Below are positions 1 through 5,742 of a stretch of DNA of 9,092 bases, one piece after another. A program made the position numbers and the translations under genes. Source of the DNA: Deltaproteobacteria bacterium (GTDB lineage: Bacteria > Desulfobacterota > Desulfobulbia > Desulfobulbales > SURF-16); the NCBI GenBank assembly GCA_029939635.1, contig JAOZSN010000088.1, positions 1 through 9,092 on the forward strand. The letters are read 5' to 3'. The first letter of the stretch is position 1. Every line of letters begins with the position of its first letter. The notes under the pieces are model-generated. The model did no database searches and had not been told where the DNA came from. It was given only the letters and a program-made list of their open reading frames with translations.

Positions 1-73
1 TAATGATCTTGAGTGGTGGGCCATTTTCACCATTTATGCCCAGTTCAACGGGCGTTTGGCTCGCAAGGTACAT
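1..73 (-). CDS. N-terminal fragment of an unidentified protein (runs off the left edge)
   Basis: On the minus strand an ATG at 73-71 opens a frame that stays open for 24 codons to the window edge. The peptide starts MYLASQTPVELGING and continues with NGPPLKII. I do not recognise the family. Support for a real gene is indirect. It lies on the same strand as the MTHFR, 80 bp after its stop. The ATG is also preceded by a degenerate 7-bp repeat tract, then TG and an A/T-rich linker, which is the same arrangement seen before three better supported genes in this window. No Shine-Dalgarno is visible. It may be co-transcribed with the MTHFR. With so few codons, a chance open frame cannot be excluded. 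Confidence 0.4.
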   Translation of the reverse strand, partial: MYLASQTPVELGINGENGPPLKII

Positions 74-82
74 TAATAAACA

Positions 83-117
83 GTTACCGGTTGCCTGTCG
101 TCAGTTATCAGTTGCAA
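83..117 (-). repeat. Degenerate 7-bp tandem repeat tract (TGATAAC-like)
   Basis: Five consecutive heptamers can be read on the plus strand: GTTACCG, GTTGCCT, GTCGTCA, GTTATCA and GTTGCAA. On the minus strand they read as units such as TGATAAC and TGACGAC. More decayed units can be traced toward about position 155, so the tract fills most of the gap between the MTHFR stop (154) and the ATG at 73. It belongs by period and pattern (TGAYNNC) with the cleaner tracts at 1794-1849, 2761-2793 and 2889-2916. Confidence 0.6.
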
Positions 118-153
118 GATTACGTAGAACTTGTCTGCTGACAACTGTAGTTT

Positions 154-1650
154 TCAGCATTTTCTCTTCGTATTATCCCTCCCCCCATAGAAGTTGAGCC
201 AGGATGAGGTGTTGTTCAGGCTCCAGTCACGGGGGGAGATGAATTCCTGGCATATTTCATCCTGCTTACCAACTCCTTGTAGTCTTTTATAGGCCTTCAC
301 ATAGTGGCATTTCTTTTTGCCAGGGTATACCTCGCACCAGCCATTCTGGCTCCCGCCGCAGGGGCCATTGAGCAGGTATTTTGCGCACCCTGATTGGGGG
401 CAATAATAGCCATAATGGGCTAGGGTGCAGTCGCCGCAGTTGCGACAGGCATAGAGGATGAATTTGCTCAGGTGTTCCAACGCAAAGAAGGGGCCATGGA
501 GCCAATTATCCTCCACCAAGGCACAGGTTTTTTGGGCTGGTTTAAACAGGGCACCTTGCGGTTCAAAGGCGAGGTTGTGGCATGCAGCACTGAAACGATA
601 GAGTAGTGAGGGTGGCTCCACTGCCTGGTTGGTCGTCACTTCCGTAGTGTTTAGTCCTTTTATTGTATCCTGTTGAAAATAGTAAAAGCCGTTGTCTGGC
701 CAATGATTAAAATCAGCAAGGAGCTGTTGCCAATCATTTTGTAGGGTGTTTGCTGTGCTCAGGAGATAATCGATATCTACCATGGTCAGGGCTGGACCAC
801 CGATATGGGCTCCACTATAGCCCATACCTTTTAATATACTGAGCTGTTTTGCTGCTCTGGTTAACCGTGCTTTCTTGCCCTTATCTGACTGCTGAGCCTC
901 TTGTTTCATAATCTGCCAGAGGGATTCTGGTAGAATGCAGCCGGGTATTTTCCCATCGTGCATAAGCTTGGCAACAGCCATGGTAGGGATGAAAAGATTG
1001 CCCAGCAGGGGAAGGGGGAGGTCGTTTGTTTTACAGTAGAGCAGCGCCTCATGGTATTTTCGGGCATCAAAACCAAGTTGGGTTATGCCGTACTGGGCAC
1101 CTGCTGCCACCTTTCGGTGCAGTTTTTTATACTGCAGGTGCTGCTCTGCTTCCAGTAGCTTAAAGGGAGAAATGGCCACACCAATAAAAAAAGAGGTGGG
1201 CAGGCTCGATTCACCGGCATTAAGGCGGCAGATCATATCCACTGTCTGTACTGAATCCAGGTCAAAGACTGGTTTGGGATGGCCGCAATAGCCGCGTTGG
1301 GGGTAATCTCCGCTGATAACCAGCAGGTTGCGCAGACCAACCCTGTCCCAGCCAAAAAGCAGACTTTCCATCTTGTTACGGTTTTTGTCTTTGCAGGAAA
1401 AATGGCTGATAACGTCAAGGCCTGCAGCCATGATCTCTTGACCTACCACTCCAGGAGCCAACATGGCATGGCCACCGGCATTGTCAGTAACGCTTACCGC
1501 ACAGACCCGGCCATCTCCGGCCATCTCCTGTACTAATTGCATGATACGGCTGTGTTGGCTGGAGCGACTACCTCTTCCTGGTACCAGTTCAAAGGTAAGG
1601 GTGAATTCGTTCGAATTAGTGATTGACGTTTGAAAGCGACTGTTGGGCAT
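154..1650 (-). CDS. metF: Methylenetetrahydrofolate reductase (MetF domain fused to MetV-like Cys-rich C-terminal domain)
   Basis: The protein has 498 residues from the ATG at 1650. A TTG four codons upstream (1662) is an alternative, and neither start has a clear Shine-Dalgarno. The first roughly 300 residues look like the FAD-dependent MetF barrel. They contain FELVPGRG (compare the FE..P motif with the catalytic Glu), SHFSCKDKN (compare HLTCRDRN), LVISGDYP, and a segment ending AGAQYGITQLGFD that matches the family's GA..ITQ.FFD. These enzymes interconvert methylene- and methyl-tetrahydrofolate in the cytoplasm. The C-terminal region carries cysteines at about 402, 405, 408, 417, 422, 431, 439 and 448 around CRNCGDC, YYCP and NGPCGG. 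This is the signature of the MTHFR C-terminal domain (MetV type), expected to bind metal or an Fe-S cluster. In acetogens MetF and MetV are usually separate subunits; here they are one chain. This suggests a ferredoxin- or partner-linked C1-pathway enzyme, not only methionine synthesis; that step is inference. Confidence 0.88.
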   Translation of the reverse strand: MPNSRFQTSITNSNEFTLTFELVPGRGSRSSQHSRIMQLVQEMAGDGRVCAVSVTDNAGGHAMLAPGVVGQEIMAAGLDVISHFSCKDKNRNKMESLLFGWDRVGLRNLLVISGDYPQRGYCGHPKPVFDLDSVQTVDMICRLNAGESSLPTSFFIGVAISPFKLLEAEQHLQYKKLHRKVAAGAQYGITQLGFDARKYHEALLYCKTNDLPLPLLGNLFIPTMAVAKLMHDGKIPGCILPESLWQIMKQEAQQSDKGKKARLTRAAKQLSILKGMGYSGAHIGGPALTMVDIDYLLSTANTLQNDWQQLLADFNHWPDNGFYYFQQDTIKGLNTTEVTTNQAVEPPSLLYRFSAACHNLAFEPQGALFKPAQKTCALVEDNWLHGPFFALEHLSKFILYACRNCGDCTLAHYGYYCPQSGCAKYLLNGPCGGSQNGWCEVYPGKKKCHYVKAYKRLQGVGKQDEICQEFISPRDWSLNNTSSWLNFYGGRDNTKRKC

Positions 1651-1793
1651 AGTTTTTAACAACTGTTGATGACATGTGGGTTTAGGGTTGGCAACTAGAA
1701 ATTAAGGTAGCAACATACTTGGTGTCTGGCAAAAAAGAAATTACTCATGGGGAGTGGAGAAAAATATTGCCCTCCTTGTCAGACGCGCTATTC

Positions 1794-1849
1794 TGACCCC
1801 TGACCCCTGACCCCTGACCCCTGACCCCTGACCCCTGACCCCTGACCCT
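1794..1849 (+). repeat. Heptamer tandem repeat (TGACCCC)n in the methyltransferase leader
   Basis: Seven perfect copies of TGACCCC run from 1794 to 1842, followed by one variant, TGACCCT (1843-1849). Then comes C, TGAAAAT and the ATG at 1858. The tract therefore occupies the position where a Shine-Dalgarno would be, and none is visible. A weak sigma70-like pair (TTGCCC at 1767-1772, TATTCT at 1789-1794, spacer 16) would start transcription at the tract's 5' edge. The tract has no stop codon on the opposite strand, which creates a spurious Gly/Ser/Val/Arg-rich open frame there. Confidence 0.95.
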
Positions 1850-1857
1850 CTGAAAAT

Positions 1858-2556
1858 ATGAAACCCGAAACTGAAGTTACCTGGCAGCAGGCCGCCGCCG
1901 TATTTGAGCAGCGTGCTGATGAATACGATAGTTGGTATGATGATAGTCTTCTTTTTGATATTGAGCTGACGGCCCTACAGGAATTAACCACTCTGCTCCC
2001 TGAACCACGTTTTGAATTGGGTGTGGGGCCGGGCCGTTTTGCTGAAAAATTGGGGGTAAGTGTGGGGATTGATCCAGCCCTTGCTCCTCTTTCCAAGGCG
2101 GCTGAGCGTATTGATCATGTCTGTCAGGGGGTGGGTGAAGATTTGCCCTTGCGCTCTGGCAGTGTGGGTACCATGTATTTACTCTTTACCCTCTGTTTCA
2201 CCCAGGAACCCCAAAAGGTGTTGGCTGAGATTTATCGTGTCTTAAAACCAGGTGGCTATCTGGTGCTTGGGGTGATTCCTGCTGACGGCCCCTGGGGGGA
2301 GCATCTGCAGGCCAAAAAAGAGGCGGATCACCCCTTTTATCGCTACGCCCGCTTTTGTGAGGTGCGGCAGATAGTGCAGTGGCTGGTTGCTGAGGGCTTT
2401 GAGGCCAAAGAGATCAGGGCTTCCCTTTTTCAACCTCCCGACAAGTTAGAGAAGATGGAACATTCCCGCAAGGGCCTGGAGGCTGATTGTGGTTTAGCTC
2501 TCCTCGTTATCCAGAAAGGTGAACTTGTCATCCCAATAGCGCCTCTCTCGGCGTAG
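1858..2556 (+). CDS. Class I SAM-dependent methyltransferase (Methyltransf_11 type)
   Basis: The protein has 232 residues. It shows the Rossmann-fold methyltransferase motifs in order: motif I ELGVGPGRF at 53-61 (SAM-binding Gly loop), GIDPAL at 70-75 with the acidic Asp72, GEDLPLRSGSVGTMYL at about 93-108, and LKPGGYLVLG at 129-138. The N-terminal segment (VFEQRADEYDSWYDD) is typical of small-molecule methyltransferases of the UbiE/Methyltransf_11 group. The substrate cannot be read from the sequence. It is probably cytoplasmic, with no signal peptide or membrane segment. The start follows directly on the TGACCCC tract without a Shine-Dalgarno. The last 63 bp overlap the end of the convergent zinc-ribbon gene. 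No pathway partner is evident next to it. Confidence 0.85.
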   Translation: MKPETEVTWQQAAAVFEQRADEYDSWYDDSLLFDIELTALQELTTLLPEPRFELGVGPGRFAEKLGVSVGIDPALAPLSKAAERIDHVCQGVGEDLPLRSGSVGTMYLLFTLCFTQEPQKVLAEIYRVLKPGGYLVLGVIPADGPWGEHLQAKKEADHPFYRYARFCEVRQIVQWLVAEGFEAKEIRASLFQPPDKLEKMEHSRKGLEADCGLALLVIQKGELVIPIAPLSA

Positions 2557-2751
2557 TTCGCAGGAGAGTAATGCTGCGCCACCAATGGCAATGGCAGTGG
2601 CAAAGAGCAGAGGGAGCCAGGATGGTCGTGCGCGCTGGCTGGGCCCTCGCGTTAGAGGGATGTCGCGCCGACAGAAACGACAGACCAAGGCATTGGCATA
2701 GATGGTTTCACGACAGAATGGACAGGAGCGGGTAGGGTGATTTTGAGTCAT
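2494..2751 (-). CDS. Small zinc-ribbon membrane protein
   Basis: The protein has 85 residues. Two CxxC pairs, C10-P-F-C13 and C24-R-F-C27, form a typical zinc ribbon (CPFC...CRFC) of the kind found in short bacterial hypothetical proteins. A hydrophobic stretch at about residues 45-63 (WLPLLFATAIAIGGAALL) fits one transmembrane helix. A charged tail follows (ELRRERRYWDDKF). No enzymatic role can be assigned. The layout suggests a membrane-anchored zinc-finger domain, with the ribbon and the tail on opposite faces. The 3' end overlaps the methyltransferase gene by 63 bp on the opposite strand. The start (ATG at 2751-2749) lies after a TGACTCC-type heptamer tract and lacks a Shine-Dalgarno. Confidence 0.75.
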   Translation of the reverse strand: MTQNHPTRSCPFCRETIYANALVCRFCRRDIPLTRGPSQRARPSWLPLLFATAIAIGGAALLSCELRRERRYWDDKFTFLDNEES

Positions 2752-2760
2752 AGTCTTTTT

Positions 2761-2793
2761 CAGGAGTCAGAAGTCAGAAGACAGGAGTCAGAA
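2761..2793 (-). repeat. Degenerate 7-bp tandem repeat (TGACTCC/TGACTTC) in the zinc-ribbon leader
   Basis: On the plus strand the units are CAGGAGT, CAGAAGT, CAGAAGA and CAGGAGT (2761-2788), plus a partial CAGAA. Read in the direction of the zinc-ribbon gene they become TGACTCC, TGTCTTC, TGACTTC and TGACTCC. They are followed by TGAAAAAGACT and the ATG. Period, orientation relative to the gene, and distance to the start codon match the TGACCCC tracts. Confidence 0.8.
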
Positions 2794-2810
2794 TGGGGCT
2801 ACTGAAAATT

Positions 2811-2838
2811 ATGATATATATCTTGGCACTGTTTGCAA
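2811..2838 (-). promoter_or_regulatory. Possible sigma70-like promoter for the zinc-ribbon gene
   Basis: On the minus strand TTGCAA (2838-2833) is followed after 16 nt by TATCAT (2816-2811), which has five of six consensus bases. Transcription would begin near 2804, placing the heptamer tract in the 5' untranslated leader. It rests on motif match only. Confidence 0.3.
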
Positions 2839-2854
2839 AGCGCTTTCTTTGTTG

Positions 2855-2883
2855 TTGACACCACTAACCACCCCCGCTTCGAT
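2855..2883 (+). promoter_or_regulatory. Possible sigma70-like promoter for aat
   Basis: A perfect -35 box, TTGACA (2855-2860), is followed after 17 nt by a weak -10, TTCGAT (2878-2883). Transcription would start at about 2890, at the 5' edge of the TGACCCC tract. The weak -10 keeps confidence low. Confidence 0.25.
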
Positions 2884-2888
2884 TTTCC

Positions 2889-2916
2889 TGACCCCTGACC
2901 CCTGACCCCTGACCCC
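2889..2916 (+). repeat. Heptamer tandem repeat (TGACCCC)4 in the aat leader
   Basis: Four perfect copies of TGACCCC are followed by TGC, an A/T-rich linker and the aat ATG at 2930. The unit is identical to the tract at 1794-1849, which precedes the methyltransferase in the same orientation, but the copy number differs (4 against 7 plus 1 variant). No Shine-Dalgarno lies between tract and start. Confidence 0.95.
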
Positions 2917-2929
2917 TGCTTTTTAAAAA

Positions 2930-3598
2930 ATGATTTTTCAACTTACAGACGAACTTCTCTTCCCGCCACCCTATCTTGCCCGGGAGGATGGCCTACTGGC
3001 CGTGGGTGGAGATCTCTCTGTGGAGCGTCTTCTTCTCGCTTACTCCATGGGTATTTTTCCTTGGTACTCTGCTGAAGATCCTCTCCTCTGGTGGTCTCCT
3101 GATCCACGGATGGTTCTTTTTCCTAACCAGTTTCACTGTTCACGTCGCTTGAGCCGCACCATTAGGCAGGGCGTTTTTCAGGTCAGTTTTGATGAGGATT
3201 TTGCTGGGGTCATAGCCGGGTGTGCTGCTCCCCGTGCTGCAGAGGAGGGCACCTGGATAGTGGCGGAAATGCAGGAGGCATATATCCGTCTCCATGAAGA
3301 GGGCTGGGCCCACTCCGTGGAGTGTCGTCTGGATGGCGAGTTGGTAGGTGGCCTCTATGGTGTCTCGCTGGGGGGATGTTTTTTTGGTGAGTCGATGTTT
3401 TCCCGTCAGACCAACGCCTCTAAGGTGGCCATGGCCGCCTTGGTTGATCTTCTCCTGGGCTGGGATTTTGATCTCATTGATTGCCAGATGCAGACTCCAC
3501 ATCTTGCCAGTCTTGGGGCCCGTGAGATAAGCGGCCAGGACTTTAGCTCCTTGCTTGCCGAGAGTACGGAGCGTTCCCCCAGAAAGGGGCGTTGGTAG
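2930..3598 (+). CDS. aat: Leucyl/phenylalanyl-tRNA-protein transferase
   Basis: The protein has 222 residues, close to the 234 of E. coli Aat. It transfers Leu or Phe from aminoacyl-tRNA to proteins with N-terminal Lys or Arg, creating N-degrons read by ClpS/ClpAP in the cytoplasm. Family motifs are strong throughout: FPPPYLAREDGLLAVGGDLS near the N-terminus, GIFPWY at 41-46, WWSPDPR at 54-60, GGLYGVSLGGCFFGESMFS at 140-158, and LIDCQMQTPHLASLGARE at 182-199. Asp184 and Gln186 in DCQ correspond to the catalytic Asp186/Gln188 region of the E. coli enzyme. The ATG at 2930 gives the expected N-terminus, although no Shine-Dalgarno precedes it; the leader is a TGACCCC tract. The gene appears to be a single transcription unit, with a likely terminator at its end. 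Confidence 0.96.
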   Translation: MIFQLTDELLFPPPYLAREDGLLAVGGDLSVERLLLAYSMGIFPWYSAEDPLLWWSPDPRMVLFPNQFHCSRRLSRTIRQGVFQVSFDEDFAGVIAGCAAPRAAEEGTWIVAEMQEAYIRLHEEGWAHSVECRLDGELVGGLYGVSLGGCFFGESMFSRQTNASKVAMAALVDLLLGWDFDLIDCQMQTPHLASLGAREISGQDFSSLLAESTERSPRKGRW

Positions 3599-3606
3599 CC
3601 CTTTTT
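3583..3606 (+). terminator. Candidate intrinsic terminator of aat
   Basis: AAAGGGGC (3583-3590) can pair with GCCCTTTT (3598-3605; one G-U pair) around a 7-nt loop. A run of five T covers 3602-3606 and the sequence beyond is pyrimidine-rich. The hairpin overlaps the aat stop codon. The GC core is only four pairs plus the wobble, so termination may be partial. Confidence 0.4.
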
Positions 3607-3695
3607 CTACTTGCTTCTTCCTATGTTTTCCCTTGCTTTTTTATATGATAATTTTGCACACTATGGTTGACGAGTGTAACGCTATTCATTCTGGC

Positions 3696-3700
3696 AGGGA
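3696..3700 (+). promoter_or_regulatory. Ribosome binding site deciding the fdhA start
   Basis: AGGGA lies five bases before the ATG at 3706. It supports this start over the in-frame TTG at 3667, which would add 13 residues unlike the family. Starting at 3706 puts the first cluster cysteine at residue 8, as in E. coli formate dehydrogenase H. Confidence 0.65.
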
Positions 3701-3705
3701 TAAAT

Positions 3706-5742
3706 ATGGAACAGATTCTAACAATATGTGTCTATTGTGGCTGCGGTTGCGGGGTGTATTTAGGGAAGGAAAATGGTCGGGTGGTTGCCTCTTCACCCAG
3801 CCGTAATCATCCAATATCCCAGGGGAATCTTTGTGTTAAAGGCTGGCATCTCCACGAATTTATCCACCATCCTGAGCGCCTGACTACACCATTGCTCCGA
3901 AAGGATAATAAGTTGGTGCCGGTGGGCTGGGATGAGGCCTTGGACTACACAGCCCGTCGCTTAAGTGAGATTAGAGACAGCAATGGCCCGGATGCCTTGG
4001 GTCTTCTTAGCTCCGCTAAATGTAGCAACGAGGAAAATTATCTGCTGCAGAAATTTAGTCGGGCCGTGCTAGGCACCAATAATATTGATCACTGTGCCCG
4101 GCTCTGACACGCTCCCACTGTGGCCGGTCTGGCCACGGCATTTGGCAGCGGTGCCATGACAAACTCTATCAACGAGCTGGAAGATGTTGATGTGGTTATT
4201 GTCTCTGGATCTAACACCACAGAGGCCCATCCCCAGATTGCCCGTCGCATTTTGGCAGCGGTGGATCGCGGCGCCAAACTTATTGTTATTGATCCGCGCC
4301 GCACCGCACTGGCGCAAGAGGCCCATGTCCACCTTGCCCTGCGGCCAGGGACTGATATTGCCCTGCTCAACGGGATGATGCGTATCATCCTCGATGAGGG
4401 GCTGGCCGATGATCATTTCATTGAGATGCGCACCGAAAATTTCATTGCCCTGCGTGATCAACTTTTTAAAATTGACCTGGACGAGATTGCAGCCATCACC
4501 GGGGTTGACCGCCAGTTGATGCACACTGCGGCCTGTCTCTATGCCCGCGCCTATAAATCTACCTTTTGCTATTGTCTAGGTATTACCCAGCATATCTGCG
4601 GCACCAATAATGTGCAGACCATTGCCAACATGGCCATGCTCACCGGCAATGTGGAAAAGGAAAATGCCGGGGTTGATCCCTTACGGGGCCAGAACAATGT
4701 CCAAGGGGCCTGCGATATGGCTGCCTTGCCTGCCTGCTTGCCAGGCTATCAATCATTGGCTGATATGCAGATTCGCCAAAAGTTCAAGCAATGTTGGGGG
4801 GTGGATGTACCGCTAACACCAGGCCGCACCGTGCTTGATATGACCCATAGCGGTCACAATGGTACGTTGCGCGGTATGTTTGTCATGGGTGAGAATCCCA
4901 TCTTGAGCGACCCGGATCAGACCAAGGTGCAGGCCACCCTGGAGGGCTTAGATTTTTTGGCCGTGTCAGATATTTTCCTTACTGAAACTGCCCAGCTGGC
5001 CCATGTTGTTTTTCCGGCCGCCTCCTTTGCCGAGAAGAGTGGCACCGTGACCAATTCAGAGCGGCGGGTGCAGTACATGCATCAGGTAATTGAACCCATT
5101 GGTGAGTGCAAGCCAGACAGTACGATCATTGCTGAGCTGGCTGAACGTATGGGCTATGAGATGTATTATGAGTCCATGGCTGAGGTCATGGAGGAGATTG
5201 CCTTACTTATTCCAATCTATGGTGGGATGCACCATGATCGTTTGCGCTCCTCCTGGGGCTTGCAATGGCCTTGTCCTAATAGGGATCATCCTGGAACGCC
5301 CTTCCTGCATAAACATTATTTTAGTGGTGGTAAGGGTCATTTCACCCCGGCCCAACACCAGGAACCCTTTGAGCCGCCAGGTGATGCCTTTCCTTTAACC
5401 CTGATTACCGGTCGTATTTATCACCACTATCATACCGGCACCATGACCCGGCGCTGTGCCAGTCTAAATAGGGAGAGTGATAAGGCCTTGTTGCAGATAA
5501 ATCCGGTGGATGCCACCACGTCAGCCATCAGAAATGGTGATTTGGTGGAGCTTACCTCGCGGCGTGGTACCATTCGTCTTTGGGCCCAGATAAGTGAGGA
5601 TATTAGGCCAGGGCAGGTCTACACCACCTTTCATTTTAGTGAGGCTCCGGTAAATTTGCTCACCACGGGCGCAGCTGATCCTATTGCCAAATGCCCGGAG
5701 TTTAAGGTGTGTGCTGTCAAAGTAGCAAGGGTGGAGTCATGA
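3706..5742 (+). CDS. fdhA: Formate dehydrogenase catalytic subunit, selenocysteine-containing (Mo/W-bisMGD, 4Fe-4S)
   Basis: Read through one in-frame TGA, this gene encodes 678 residues (E. coli FdhF: 715). It interconverts formate and CO2 at a Mo or W bis-pterin site. The N-terminus has C8-x2-C11-x3-C15 and C43 (NLCVKG) for a 4Fe-4S cluster; Lys45 follows as in FdhF Lys44. Sec134-His135 sits in the motif DHCARL-Sec-HAPTVAGLATAFG, matching FdhF Sec140-His141. Arg327 in DPLRGQNNVQGACDM matches FdhF Arg333. MGENPILSDPD begins at about 394, and TGRIYHHYHTGTMTRR (from about 568) belongs to the C-terminal dinucleotide-binding domain. There is no twin-arginine signal, so the enzyme should be cytoplasmic. 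The stop overlaps the next start (ATGA), linking it to the HydB-like electron-transfer subunit. Production needs SelA/B/C/D and bis-MGD synthesis, encoded elsewhere. An automatic caller would split this gene at 4107. Confidence 0.95.
4105..4107 (+). other. In-frame TGA decoded as selenocysteine (Sec134 of FdhA)
   Basis: The frame is continuous on both sides of this TGA, and the flanking residues (CARL before, HAPTVAGLA after) are the conserved active-site motif in which family members carry Sec or Cys. A hairpin of SECIS type starts 10 nt downstream. This explains the TGA better than a nonsense mutation, because the downstream 544 codons remain intact and fully conserved. Confidence 0.95.
4118..4138 (+). 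promoter_or_regulatory. Bacterial SECIS element in fdhA
   Basis: GTGGCC (4120-4125) and GGCCAC (4131-4136) form a perfect six-pair stem around the loop GGTCT. Two further pairs at the base (C4118-G4138, T4119-G4137 wobble) extend it. The GGUCU loop and the short distance to the UGA match the mini-hairpin of E. coli fdhF that is bound by SelB. The bulged U known from the E. coli stem is not obvious here, so details of SelB recognition may differ. Confidence 0.88.

Noticed and set aside
1788..2096. Open frame on the minus strand with Gly-Gln-Gly-Ser-Gly-Val-Arg repeats
   Set aside because: It is the reverse reading of the TGACCCC tract, which has no stops on that strand, plus antisense of the methyltransferase.
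2824..2838. Sigma54-like promoter (TTGGCAC...TTTGCA)
   Set aside because: The GG and GC elements are separated by 8 bases, not the required 10.
1794..2916. CRISPR-like repeats
   Set aside because: The units are 7 bp and directly tandem with no spacers; no cas genes are present.
3667..3705. TTG start of fdhA at 3667
   Set aside because: No ribosome binding site at the right distance. It adds residues before the conserved N-terminal cluster motif. TTGACG here also lacks a matching -10 for a promoter.
3706..4107. Truncated formate dehydrogenase pseudogene ending at the TGA
   Set aside because: The frame continues intact and conserved for 544 codons. The TGA is at the Sec active-site position and a SECIS-like hairpin follows.
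4069..4524. Minus-strand open frames opposite fdhA and other genes
   Set aside because: They are antisense shadows of strongly conserved coding sequence and show no recognisable domains.
5709..5738. Upstream start of the HydB-like gene inside fdhA
   Set aside because: ATG 5739 has a good Shine-Dalgarno and the common ATGA coupling. The extra ten residues have no family support.
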